The notes under the pieces were generated by a model. It had not been told where the DNA came from. It saw only the letters and a list, made by a program, of their open reading frames with translations, and searched no databases. Made by a program: the position numbers and the translations under genes. A stretch of DNA of 64,000 nt from Candidatus Paceibacterota bacterium (GTDB taxonomy: Bacteria > Verrucomicrobiota > Verrucomicrobiia > Limisphaerales > UBA8199): contig DAOTCE010000007.1 of NCBI GenBank assembly GCA_035452965.1, forward strand, positions 105,194 through 169,193. Reading direction: 5' to 3'. Below are positions 8,880-17,367 of this stretch, one piece after another (position 1 is the first letter of the stretch; the number at the start of each line of letters is the position of its first letter).

Positions 8880-10532
8880 ATGAGTGCAGACGATAACCGG
8901 CCCTCCCAAGGCGGCGCCACGGCACCCGGCCCGGAGGCGCGGCGCTTTTTCGTTGGCTTGTGGGGACTGTGGATTCTCCTGCTGTCGGCCTGTGCCGCCC
9001 CTTCCTGTCTCGCGACAGGCGTCACTCTCATCACCCACGGCTTCAACTCGGACGCCGACGACTGGGTGCGGGGCATGGCAGACAGTATCCCCAGCAACAT
9101 CCGCTTCCCGGGAACGCAGTTCACCACCTACAAGATAATCCTCACAAGCGATGGAAACTACCAGTGCTCCCGCGCCAGCGGCAACGCGCCCACTCTGACC
9201 GATTCGGGAGAGATCATCGTTCGACTTGATTGGAGCCAGATGGCCGGGACTCTTTTCCCGCCTTCTGGCGGTAGTAGCACTTATTACGTGGCCCAGATTG
9301 CAAGCCAAGTGCTCCAAGACGCCAACGCCATTTCCGAGCTGGGCGGCCATGCCCTGGCGGAGTTCCCTCTTCATTTGGCTGGCCATAGTCGCGGCGGCTC
9401 GCTCATCAATGAAATCACCCGCCTTCTAGGCACCAACGGCCTTTGGGTTGACCACCTCAGCTCGCTCGATCCCCACCCTCTCAACAACGACGGCAATAAT
9501 GACTGGCTCTTCGCCACGGTTGATGCCTCCGCGTCGAGTACTTTTGCCAATGTTCTGTTCCGCGACAACTACTGGCAGGGGCTTGGCGACAACTTGTTCG
9601 TCCCCAACGGAAAACCCGCCTCCGGAGCCTATAATCGCGAGCTGACCATTCTGTCCGAGGGCTACGATAATCCTCATTCGAATGTGCACCTCTGGTATCA
9701 TGGCACCTTGGATTGGCGAACGCCCACGAGCGACGGCAGCGCCTCAATCACCAGCGACGAACGCATAAGCTGGTGGGTGGCTTATGAGGACCAGGGTGTG
9801 GTCGCCGGCTTCAACTGCAGTCTCATCGGCGGCGCAGACCGCCTAAGCCCGGACCAGCCGCTCGGTCCTGGCTTCCCTGCCATCCAGGACGGCTACAATC
9901 AGTATTGGGACCTCGGCCTCGGCACCGCGGCCAACCGCACTGCGCTGCCGGCAAACAACGGCACCTGGCCCAATCTCATCAAGTTTAACCGCGTGGATAC
10001 CAACGCCGTCGTCCAAGGCCAGAGCCTTTGGATCAAGTTCTATTACCAGTGGGCCAGGCCCAACACCACCAACGCGACAGTAAGCTTTTACCTGGACGAC
10101 GACTTCAACCCCCTCAATTTCAATCAGAAATTCCTCAAGCAGATAAGCGTTCCCGGCAACGGCGCTTCCTTTGTCAGTTATGCCAATGCCAGCCTCACGC
10201 TGGACCCCACCAACGCGGCACCTGGCTACCACGCCCTCTATGCCAGCATTACGGGCGGCGGCCTGACCCGACACTTGTACGCCCCCGAGCTCGTGGAGTT
10301 GGTTCCCTCGCCTCAACCCCCGACGCTGGACATCTGGAAGGTGAGTGAGTCGCGATACCGGATTGCGGTGAACGCCCAACCCGGCCAGAACATCGTGCTG
10401 GAGAATTCAACGGATCTCCAAACTTGGTCGGCGCTGGCAACCAATTCCATCGAGACCCCCCCCTGGCTCTACACCAACAGCCCTCCATCGAGTCCCAACC
10501 AGCGCTTCTATCGAGCCGTATTAAGCCCGTAA
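8880..10532 (+). CDS. Exported lipase-like alpha/beta hydrolase with RFYR C-terminal tail
   Basis: 550-residue exported hydrolase. Residues 20-45 are a hydrophobic export signal with a possible lipobox (LLSAC). The alpha/beta-hydrolase core begins GVTLITHGFNSDADDW, has the nucleophile elbow LAGHSRGG, an SLDPHP acid turn and a His in DNPHSNVHLWYHG; this order resembles pancreatic-lipase-type enzymes (GxSxG, then LDP, then His). A roughly 200-residue beta region follows, and the last ~65 residues (LENSTDLQTWSALATN ... QRFYRAVLSP) form the C-terminal module shared with five other secreted proteins here. The start has only a weak ribosome-binding site. The substrate could be a lipid or another ester. 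Confidence 0.82.
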   Translation: MSADDNRPSQGGATAPGPEARRFFVGLWGLWILLLSACAAPSCLATGVTLITHGFNSDADDWVRGMADSIPSNIRFPGTQFTTYKIILTSDGNYQCSRASGNAPTLTDSGEIIVRLDWSQMAGTLFPPSGGSSTYYVAQIASQVLQDANAISELGGHALAEFPLHLAGHSRGGSLINEITRLLGTNGLWVDHLSSLDPHPLNNDGNNDWLFATVDASASSTFANVLFRDNYWQGLGDNLFVPNGKPASGAYNRELTILSEGYDNPHSNVHLWYHGTLDWRTPTSDGSASITSDERISWWVAYEDQGVVAGFNCSLIGGADRLSPDQPLGPGFPAIQDGYNQYWDLGLGTAANRTALPANNGTWPNLIKFNRVDTNAVVQGQSLWIKFYYQWARPNTTNATVSFYLDDDFNPLNFNQKFLKQISVPGNGASFVSYANASLTLDPTNAAPGYHALYASITGGGLTRHLYAPELVELVPSPQPPTLDIWKVSESRYRIAVNAQPGQNIVLENSTDLQTWSALATNSIETPPWLYTNSPPSSPNQRFYRAVLSP

Positions 10533-11026
10533 TCGCCTCCCTACGCCCCCGGCGAAGGCCCAAGGGCATCCGAACGAGCCAGGCCAGTCAACAAATACGT
10601 GTGCGGCTGTCCAGCGGGTGTCGGCCCCCCGTGCGGGTATGCTAAAAAGCGACAGGAGCCTGCGATGTGACGGTGCCAATCCGGCGGGACTACGGTGTGG
10701 TTCCCATGGGGGCCGACCCCCATGGGAACCACACCGGGGTATAACGGGCTTCACAGCGTTGACGCACCAGCACTTCCGGCTTTGGAGCTTGTGACGACGG
10801 ATGCGCTCCGGAACTACCACTGTCCTAAAAATGGACATAATGCCGTTTTCCACCGGGAGGGCTGTTCGGTCCAGGAATACTGAACTGTGGTAGTCATTTG
10901 CACCAGTTAGCGGATAACCATCCGGCCATCGGCGCCAGTCAGGGTGTAGTGGCAGGTCGCCCATTTCACAGCGTCTTCGGTATCCACGCTATCTGGCGCC
11001 GCCGAAGAGTAGATTTGCCCAGATTG
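10533..11026. other. Intergenic region holding palindromic repeat copy 1
   Basis: This 494-base gap between two convergent genes contains no convincing gene. Its main content is copy 1 of a dispersed repeat at about 10648-10840. Open frames crossing the palindrome occur on both strands and reflect its symmetry, not coding. Confidence 0.6.
10648..10840 (+). repeat. Dispersed palindromic repeat, copy 1
   Basis: A perfect 20-bp inverted repeat (10693-10712 and 10717-10736, loop CCGA) with the core TTCCCATGGGGG is flanked by sequence also found at copy 3: GACGGTGCCAATCC on the left, GGGTAT and CACAGCGTTG on the right, then a TGTCC...TGGACA box (10821-10837). Copies 2 and 3 are near 32.1 and 57.4 kb. 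REP-like or MITE-like; no transposase is nearby. Confidence 0.8.
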
Positions 11027-12013
11027 CTAGCGGTTCACCGCCTGCATGGCTTGGGCAGGATAGCGATCGCCGGCCACCAAGCCTGTCGTGGCGGATTCGC
11101 CGAGGCTTTTCGCATCACCGGGTGTCAGGTGGACATTCAGTGCCTCCAGGTTTTCTTCCAGGTAAGCTCGCCGTTTGGTGCCAGGGATGGGAATGATGTC
11201 CTCGCCCTGGGCCAGGACCCAGGCCAAGGCTAATTGAGCTGGGGTGCAGCGTTTGGCCTTGGCGGTGCTTTCAATGCGGCGCACCAATTCGAGATTGTGC
11301 GTGAGGTTTTCAGCCTTGAACCGCGGTGCGTTCCGTCGCCAATCACCCTCCGCCAGGTCTTCAAGCTTTCGAATCCTGCCGGTCAGAAAGCCCCGCCCCA
11401 GCGGGCTGTAGGCCACAAAGCCTATGCCCAGTTCCCGGCAAGTGGGCAGAATCTCGGCCTCGACATCGCGCGACCAGAGCGAGTACTCGGTTTGCAGCGC
11501 CGCAATGGGATGAACTTTGACGGCGCGACGAAGGGTCTGCGGCGCGGCTTCCGAGAGCCCGAGATATCGCACCTTGCCAGCAGTCACCAGGTCGCGCATG
11601 GCGCCAACGGTATCTTCGATGGGGACTTGCGGGTCAACGCGGTGCTGGTAGTAGAGATCAATGACCTCCAAGCCGAGCCGCCTCAGGCTGGCATCGCAGG
11701 CGGAGCGCACATAAGCGGGTCGGCCGTTCACGCCGAGGTAGTTTCCGGCGGCGTCGCGGACATTGCCAAACTTGGTGGCCAACACCACCTGGCCGCGTCG
11801 GTCCCGGATGGCTTTGCCAACCAGTATCTCATTGGCGCCAATGCCGTACATGTCCGCCGTATCGAGAAAAGTCGCGCCCAGGTCCAGCGCGCGGTGGATT
11901 GTGGCCATGGCCTCCTTTTCGTCGCCCGGCCCATAAAACTCCGACATGCCCATGCAACCCAATCCGATGGCCGAAACTGATAATCCGCTCTTGCCAAGTT
12001 GTCGCGTCTTCAT
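11027..12013 (-). CDS. Aldo/keto reductase
   Basis: 328-residue NADPH-dependent (beta/alpha)8-barrel oxidoreductase. The catalytic tetrad can be read: Asp and Tyr in FLDTADMYG, Lys in VVLATKFGN, His in DLYYQHRVD. The C-terminal cofactor clamp IIPIPGTKRRAYLEENL is also typical. It resembles the aldoketo reductases often named YajO, or yeast pyridoxal-reductase-like proteins. ATG at 12013 (MKTRQLGKSGLSVSAIGLG) is the conserved family start, so the 28 open codons upstream were dropped. It lies 254 bases downstream of the ABC ATPase on the same strand; co-transcription is uncertain. Confidence 0.92.
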   Translation of the reverse strand: MKTRQLGKSGLSVSAIGLGCMGMSEFYGPGDEKEAMATIHRALDLGATFLDTADMYGIGANEILVGKAIRDRRGQVVLATKFGNVRDAAGNYLGVNGRPAYVRSACDASLRRLGLEVIDLYYQHRVDPQVPIEDTVGAMRDLVTAGKVRYLGLSEAAPQTLRRAVKVHPIAALQTEYSLWSRDVEAEILPTCRELGIGFVAYSPLGRGFLTGRIRKLEDLAEGDWRRNAPRFKAENLTHNLELVRRIESTAKAKRCTPAQLALAWVLAQGEDIIPIPGTKRRAYLEENLEALNVHLTPGDAKSLGESATTGLVAGDRYPAQAMQAVNR

Positions 12014-12267
12014 ATGTCCTCGCAGTCTCTTTTCTTCCCCGCTAGTTCGCCAAGGGAACCATAGCACGCCTCTACCGGTTAGTCTGCCGAAACACAAAAG
12101 GCGCGAAATGGAAGTCGCACAGCCCGGCGGCAGCGCCCTGAATCGGTTGCGCCGCCATTGAGGGGCAGGTTTGTGGGCTCTGACAGCAACACTGTGAGGT
12201 GACTACGCCTGTGACCCGACTGGAGGCCCCACACCCTCAACGCTGCGCCCGGCAGCTCCTCCGATCT

Positions 12268-13248
12268 TCACCGAGCGAAAAGGCGTCGGATTACTTCTTC
12301 GATTGGAACTTCCTGGATGTCAATGTCGCTGACCGGGAGTTCGTCAAGCAGCGCTTTGCACACGGGGATCACCCGGTCGCGCTTGACCCTGAGCTGTATG
12401 CCTCCCAGGTTATGCGCCACGACCTCACCGTACTTGCCCAGTTGGGCGCCTGAGAGATTTGCTCCGCCCGCGCATTGAATGGTGACCAGTTTGGAATCCG
12501 CGAAACGGTCCACCACCTCGGTCAGGCGGCCATCGAAGAAGATCCTGCCGTGATCAATAATAATGACTCGCTCGCAAAGCTCCTGAATGTCGGTCATGTA
12601 ATGACTCGTCAACAGGATCGTCGTCCCGCGCCTGGCGTTGTGTTCCCGCAGAAACTCCCGCACAATCTTCTGGGAAACCACGTCCATACCAATGGTTGGC
12701 TCATCCAGAAACAGGACCTTCGGCTGATGCAGCAGGACTGCGATCAATTCCATCTTTGTGCGTTCGCCGAGCGAGAGTTCGCGAACACTGACGTTGAGCT
12801 TGTCGCGCACGGCCAGCAACTCGCTCATCTCCGCGACCGTACGCTCCAGCGTCGAGGCGGGGATGCCATAGATCTTGGCGTTTAGTTCGAGCGACTCCCG
12901 CGCAGGCAAATCCCACCAGAGCTGGTTCTTTTGGCCGAGCAACAGCGCAAATTGCCGACGATAGCCATCTTCGCGCTTCCAGGGAACATAACCAAGCACG
13001 CGGGCCGAACCAATGGTGGGATAAAGCAGGCCAGCCAGCATTTTCAGGGTCGTCGTCTTGCCGGCCCCGTTGGGCCCCAGGAAGCCCACCAACTCGCCGG
13101 GTTGGATGGTGAAGCTGACGTCCTTAACGGCAACGATTTGTTCGTACTTCCGACGGAACAGGCCCCGGACAGCGCCCGAGAACCCCGGTTGCTTCTTGTA
13201 GGTGCGGAAAGCCTTGGTCAGGCTGCTTACTTCAACGGCGGCGCTCAA
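12268..13248 (-). CDS. ABC transporter ATP-binding protein (COG4586-type exporter)
   Basis: 326-residue nucleotide-binding subunit. Walker A is GPNGAGKTTTLKMLAGLLYP, the signature is LSLGERTKMEL (the variant usual in this uncharacterised exporter ATPase family instead of LSGGQ), Walker B is VLFLDEPTIGMD and the switch His is in LLTSHY. FRRKYEQIVAVKDVSF and QKNQLWWDLPA are also hallmarks of the family. The start is TTG, overlapping the dnaA stop in a TTGA arrangement, so translation is probably coupled to dnaA. The two membrane permeases that usually accompany this ATPase are not next to it in this window. Confidence 0.9.
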   Translation of the reverse strand: MSAAVEVSSLTKAFRTYKKQPGFSGAVRGLFRRKYEQIVAVKDVSFTIQPGELVGFLGPNGAGKTTTLKMLAGLLYPTIGSARVLGYVPWKREDGYRRQFALLLGQKNQLWWDLPARESLELNAKIYGIPASTLERTVAEMSELLAVRDKLNVSVRELSLGERTKMELIAVLLHQPKVLFLDEPTIGMDVVSQKIVREFLREHNARRGTTILLTSHYMTDIQELCERVIIIDHGRIFFDGRLTEVVDRFADSKLVTIQCAGGANLSGAQLGKYGEVVAHNLGGIQLRVKRDRVIPVCKALLDELPVSDIDIQEVPIEEVIRRLFAR

Positions 13249-14606
13249 CGCATGAGCTGTTTTTCCAGGTAGCTGACAACCTGCCGGACACTCGGATCCA
13301 CTTCCATGCGGTCTTTGACCAGCCGACAGGCGTGCAGCACGGTCCCGTGGTCGCGCCCGCCAAAGGCGTCACCGATCGCGCTCAGCGACTTCTCGGTCAT
13401 CTGGCGCGAGAGGAACATGGCAACCTGACGCGGGAAAGCGATGCTCTCCGGCCGCCGGCGGCTGGTCATGTCCGCCAAGCGGATGTCGTAATGTTCGGCG
13501 ACCCGCTTTTGAATCACTTCAATGTTGATCGAGTAGCGGCCTTCCTCGTTGAGAATCTCACGCAACAACCCTTCGACTATCTCGAGGCTCAGCTTCTTGC
13601 CGATCAGGGCGGCGTAGGAAGCCACGCGAACCAACGCCCCTTCGAGGCGCCGGATATTGGTGCGAATGCGGTTGGCCAGGAATTCCATGATGTCCTCCGG
13701 CAGTTGGACACCCATGATCTGGGCTTTCTTTTGCAGGATCGCCAGGCGTGTTTCGACGTCGGGCGGTTGCAGGTCCGCAACCAACCCCCACTCGAAGCGC
13801 GACATGAGCCGATGCTCCAGGTTTTGAATCTCGCTGGCGGGCCGGTCGCAGGTCAGCACGATTTGTTTGTGCCCTTCGTGCAAGGCGTTGAAAGTGTGAA
13901 AGAACTCCTCCTGAATCCGCTCTTTGCCCGCCAGGAACTGGATGTCGTCAATCAGCAACACATCTGTCTGGCGGTACTTCTTGCGGAAACGAACAAGTTG
14001 GTTGTTTTGAATGCCGTCAATGTACTCATTGGTGAACCGCTCGGACGAAACGTAGGCAACTCTCGCTCCCTTCCGGCTCGCCACAACATGTTGCCCAATG
14101 GCATGCAACAGATGGGTCTTGCCTAATCCCACTCCGCTGTAAAGGAACAACGGATTATACGCCTTGGCCGGCGCTTGCGCTACCGCCAGCGCAGCGGCAT
14201 AAGCAAAGTTGTTATTATTGCCGACGACGAAGGTCTCAAAAGTGTTCTTGGAATTGAAGGCCGGTTCCTGGCTGGATTGGATTCGCTCCGGGGCGGCCCC
14301 AGCAGCCTTCTTCCTGGCCGGGACCGATTGCGACGCCGGGCCGCCCGCGCCGGTCGCTGCCGCCACTTTAAACTTAACCTGGAGTTGCCGCCCGGACGCA
14401 ACCGCCATCACATCCTGCAACAAGTCCATGTAGTTATCCTTCAGCCAGACCTCACAGAAGTCATTGGCCACCTCAAGCGTTATGCTGCCGTTCTCTTGCG
14501 CACAGGCACGCAATGGTGCGAACCAAAGATTGTAGGTATCCGCGCTCAGCATCGAGCGAAGATGCTCCCGTGCTGCGTTCCAAATTCTCTCTGCGGAAGT
14601 TTGCAT
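13245..14606 (-). CDS. dnaA: Chromosomal replication initiator DnaA
   Basis: 453-residue AAA+ initiator that binds DnaA boxes and opens oriC. All four domains are visible: domain I (MQTSAERIWNAAREHLRSML), an Ala/Pro/Ser-rich linker (about residues 85-120), the ATPase domain starting NTFETFVVGNNNNFAYAAAL with Walker A SGVGLGKTHLLHA and Walker B VLLIDDIQFLAGKER, and the DNA-binding domain with GGRDHGTVLHACRLV. The length is normal. The 3' end overlaps an ABC exporter ATPase by 4 bases, an uncommon neighbour. The region upstream (14607-15009) carries DnaA-box-like sequences. Confidence 0.98.
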   Translation of the reverse strand: MQTSAERIWNAAREHLRSMLSADTYNLWFAPLRACAQENGSITLEVANDFCEVWLKDNYMDLLQDVMAVASGRQLQVKFKVAAATGAGGPASQSVPARKKAAGAAPERIQSSQEPAFNSKNTFETFVVGNNNNFAYAAALAVAQAPAKAYNPLFLYSGVGLGKTHLLHAIGQHVVASRKGARVAYVSSERFTNEYIDGIQNNQLVRFRKKYRQTDVLLIDDIQFLAGKERIQEEFFHTFNALHEGHKQIVLTCDRPASEIQNLEHRLMSRFEWGLVADLQPPDVETRLAILQKKAQIMGVQLPEDIMEFLANRIRTNIRRLEGALVRVASYAALIGKKLSLEIVEGLLREILNEEGRYSINIEVIQKRVAEHYDIRLADMTSRRRPESIAFPRQVAMFLSRQMTEKSLSAIGDAFGGRDHGTVLHACRLVKDRMEVDPSVRQVVSYLEKQLMR

Positions 14607-15009
14607 TTTTTCTCCCGAAAGCCCTTATTTTGGGCACTTTATTCACTTAGCCACTTACCGCACTCTAAAGGCTGCCTCTGCCTCTTGCTCCTGCCAACAA
14701 TCCGACTCCATGCCAACTAAAAAGGTGTTTCATATCGAATCTTCCAATCTGCTCAAATCTGATATCTACTGTATGTTGCGAAATATCAACGACTTATGAC
14801 GGATACCCACTTCTGCTCCCAGCCCAGTCTGATCGGGGCCCTGATTGCTGAGGCCCCACTGCTGCCCCGGACGATGTTTTTAGGTAATGCAGCCCACGGT
14901 TGCGAGGACAAGATATTAACTCTTATTAACGAGTTATTCACAGGCCAATTTTCCCCAGTAAAATCAGGCTATTTCCATTTCTTCGTCGAGAAAGCAGCCG
15001 TCCAACGGT
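14607..15009. other. Region upstream of dnaA, possible oriC or dnaA control region
   Basis: 403 bases between the dnaA start and the glnB stop with no gene. The part at 14700-14800 is AT-richer than its surroundings. A perfect DnaA box TTATTCACA lies at 14934-14942, a one-mismatch box TTATTCACT at 14639-14647, and two TATTAAC motifs precede the perfect box at 10- and 11-base intervals. This fits either a replication origin or DnaA autoregulation. Only one perfect box is present, so an origin is not proven. Confidence 0.4.
14912..14942 (+). promoter_or_regulatory. Three helically phased DnaA-box-like motifs
   Basis: TATTAAC at 14914-14920, TATTAAC at 14924-14930 and TATTCAC at 14935-14941 (inside the perfect box TTATTCACA at 14934-14942) lie 10 and 11 bases apart, on the same face of the helix. 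Such spacing suits cooperative binding, most simply by DnaA. Confidence 0.45.
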
Positions 15010-15348
15010 TCATACTGCTTGCTCGCCGGTCTCTTCGGTCCGAATCCGAATTGCGTTCTCGATCGTACTGACAAAGACCTTTCCGTCCCCAATCTTGCCC
15101 GTCTTAGCGGCCTTGACGATTGCCTCAACAGCACCCGTGACCTGGCTGTCTCCCAAAACGACTTCAATCTTTATTTTTGGCAGAAAATCCACCGTGTACT
15201 CACTGCCGCGATAGATCTCAGTGTGCCCTTTTTGCCGGCCAAACCCCTTAACCTCCGACACAGTCATGCCCTCGACCCCCAAGCCTGACAGAGCCTCTTT
15301 GACGTCCTCCAGCTTGAAAGGTTTAATGATGGCCTCAATCTTCTTCAT
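15010..15348 (-). CDS. glnB: Nitrogen regulatory protein PII
   Basis: 112-residue trimeric PII signal protein that senses 2-oxoglutarate and ATP/ADP and controls nitrogen assimilation through partner proteins. It starts MKKIEAIIKPFKLEDVKEAL. The T-loop GHTEIYRGSEYTVDFLPK contains the conserved Tyr-51 that is uridylylated in proteobacteria, and the B-loop TGKIGDGKVFV and the C-loop end IRIRTEETGEQAV are present. GlnK is equally possible by sequence; no amtB or glnA is adjacent, so glnB is used in the broad sense. I see no clear sigma-54 site upstream. Confidence 0.95.
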   Translation of the reverse strand: MKKIEAIIKPFKLEDVKEALSGLGVEGMTVSEVKGFGRQKGHTEIYRGSEYTVDFLPKIKIEVVLGDSQVTGAVEAIVKAAKTGKIGDGKVFVSTIENAIRIRTEETGEQAV

Positions 15349-15921
15349 GTCATGGTTCCGCTTTGCGAAAACAGATTCTACTACTCAACGCGGAACTGTA
15401 AACAGGAATGTTGGAAATATCTTCGAAGTTTCCGTTTTCACCTCCGACTCCAGCCCAAACTCCTCGATGCCGCTTCTGGAACGGACCGCACGTGCAAGCG
15501 CCTTGCTTATCTGAGTGAGTAGTATTTTCTAATTAAGAATTGACCGAGGTTGCGGCCCGTGATTGATTCGCTGTTGTTTACAGCCCTTGAGATTATTGGG
15601 CAGCCGCATTGCGTTCTTTGCCTGTCGGCTGCTGATTTCGACCTTGGTCCCGGGTATAGGCCTTGGTTGATGTTCTCCTTGATCCTACTATTGTACCGAT
15701 TCGACTTTTCCCGGGCTTTGCGGTCATCCTCCGGCCGTCTAGCCCGGTTTCGTTGTCCGCGGTCACGTGCTACGGATTGCGCACACACAGCGAATTACCG
15801 GCCGCCTCAGTAGGTGCCTCACGTACAGGCAGTAAGTCGCGTTTGTAGTCGCCCGAGAAGTCGCATAACACCTGGGGACAATTCAGTTGCCCCGCCATAC
15901 GAATCCGGGCATCTGTGAAGC
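15349..15921. other. Intergenic region, no gene seen
   Basis: 573 bases between divergent glnB and the GDSL hydrolase. Short open frames exist on both strands but are compositionally biased toward Arg/Ser and overlap each other. No tRNA, strong hairpin or recognisable riboswitch was noticed. Promoters of both flanking genes should lie here. Confidence 0.5.
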
Positions 15922-16989
15922 ATGCCCAAATGGAAATCGTTGACTGCCCTAGCCGGAGTGCCGGTCCTGACGGTACTATTGAACGGATGCGGAGGCCTGT
16001 GCCCGCGTTGCGCGCTGGAATTTCAAATCGGCGAATCACTTGTCCTTGTGGGAGAGACTCCAGCTAACCTGGCTTTCCCCCCGTCTGCCTCCCGGCCCGT
16101 AGCGGTCCGCAGCACCTATCGGGAAGGGCTGTCTCAGACCATCCAATACGAGCAGGGACGAGACTACCTGTTGGAGGCGCCCAACAGAATCCGCCGGGCT
16201 CCCGACTCACGCATCCCGGACTTCGGCACCAACATCCTCTTCGGCAAAGAGGATTTTCGACACGAACAGTGGCCGGGTTTTGGCAACGGGCCGTTCTTCG
16301 TATATGTGGACTATGCGCATTCGGAGAAATGGGTGAGGCCGGCCGCCCACCCTGACCTCCGCGCGGCGCAATTGCCCAACACGCAACAGAGGCTGCAGGC
16401 CGGACGGCAGGTGCGCATAGTTGCTTTTGGGGACAGCATCACCGCCGGCGGGGACACCTCGGAGCCGGGGTTGATTTTCTGGGAACGGTGGGCGACGGCA
16501 CTCCGAGCCAAGTACCCGGGCGCCAGCATTGACATCACCAACGGGGCAACGGGCGGGGACTCCACCATCCAGGGCATGCAGCGCTTGCCGGAGAAAGTGC
16601 TTCAGCAGAAGCCGGACTTGGTCTTGGTCGGCTTTGGTATGAACGACCACAACCGTGAGGGGTTTGGTGTGCCGCTGGATGTTTTTGCCGCGAACCTAAG
16701 ATCCATGATTGAGCGGATTCGTTCCGAGACAGGAGCAGAAGTTGTACTGTTTTCCGCCTTTCCACCAAACCCAAAGTGGCATTACGGCTCACACAACATG
16801 GCCGCCTATGCTGACGCAACTGAGCGCGTGGCGCTGGCGGAGCGCTGCGCCTTCGCCGACGTCTATCACCTCTGGATGACTGTCGCGTCCCGGAAGAAGC
16901 CCGAGGATCTCCTGGGCAATAACATAAATCATCCCAACGACTACGGGCACTGGCTCTACTTCCAAGCCCTGCAGGCGGTAGGCTTGTAG
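15922..16989 (+). CDS. SGNH/GDSL-family hydrolase, probable lipoprotein
   Basis: 355-residue secreted esterase-like protein with an intact SGNH triad, in contrast to the gene at 2178. The N-terminus ends in a lipobox (LLNGC). An N-terminal beta region (~residues 30-160) precedes the SGNH domain: block I VAFGDSITAGGD, block II Gly in NGATGGDST, block III FGMNDHN, block V NHPNDYGHW. This two-domain layout resembles carbohydrate esterases that remove acetyl groups from polysaccharides (CE2/CE3-like), but the substrate is inferred. ATG at 15922 directly precedes the signal peptide. Confidence 0.87.
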   Translation: MPKWKSLTALAGVPVLTVLLNGCGGLCPRCALEFQIGESLVLVGETPANLAFPPSASRPVAVRSTYREGLSQTIQYEQGRDYLLEAPNRIRRAPDSRIPDFGTNILFGKEDFRHEQWPGFGNGPFFVYVDYAHSEKWVRPAAHPDLRAAQLPNTQQRLQAGRQVRIVAFGDSITAGGDTSEPGLIFWERWATALRAKYPGASIDITNGATGGDSTIQGMQRLPEKVLQQKPDLVLVGFGMNDHNREGFGVPLDVFAANLRSMIERIRSETGAEVVLFSAFPPNPKWHYGSHNMAAYADATERVALAERCAFADVYHLWMTVASRKKPEDLLGNNINHPNDYGHWLYFQALQAVGL

Positions 16990-17058
16990 CGAGTTTCCAC
17001 CCATCCCTCCGCCTCGCGCCCAAATCCGAATTGCCAGACGGGGTGTGAGGCGGTGATA

Positions 17059-17367
17059 ATGCGGCCCATGAACACCAAATCTCTGACTGTGGTAGCGCGC
17101 TTCATAGCCAAGCCGGGCAACGAAGACGCTGTGCGGCAGGAATTGCTCTCGCTGGTGGCCCCGAGCCGCAAGGATGCCGGATGCCTGAATTATGATTTGC
17201 ATCAGGCTATGGACAATCCCGCACTCTTCCTGTTCCACGAGAACTGGGCCAGCAAAGCGCACCTGGATGCGCACCTGCAAAAGACCGACTTGCAGGCCGC
17301 GCTCGGCCGCGTCGGGCAAATGGTCGCCGAACCACCCCAGGTTTCTCTGTGGCAGAGACTTGGCTGA
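17059..17367 (+). CDS. Antibiotic biosynthesis monooxygenase (ABM/YgiN-like)
   Basis: 102-residue ferredoxin-like alpha+beta protein of the ABM superfamily (YgiN-like quinol monooxygenases and related heme-free small oxygenases). Motifs: LTVVARFIAKPGNEDAVRQ, SRKDAGCLNYDLHQAMDNP, FLFHENWASKAHLDAHLQ. ATG at 17059 lies 8 bases after GAGG; GTG at 17053 and ATG at 17068 are alternatives. Its TGA stop directly abuts the TCA (reverse TGA) stop of the convergent sulfatase gene, leaving no spacer. The substrate is unknown. Confidence 0.88.
   Translation: MRPMNTKSLTVVARFIAKPGNEDAVRQELLSLVAPSRKDAGCLNYDLHQAMDNPALFLFHENWASKAHLDAHLQKTDLQAALGRVGQMVAEPPQVSLWQRLG

Noticed and set aside
14607..15009. Firm oriC call
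   Set aside because: Only one perfect DnaA box and modest AT-richness; reported as a candidate region instead.
15507..15788. 93-codon minus-strand frame between glnB and the GDSL gene
   Set aside because: Arg/Ser/Asn-rich, no ribosome-binding site and no recognisable features.
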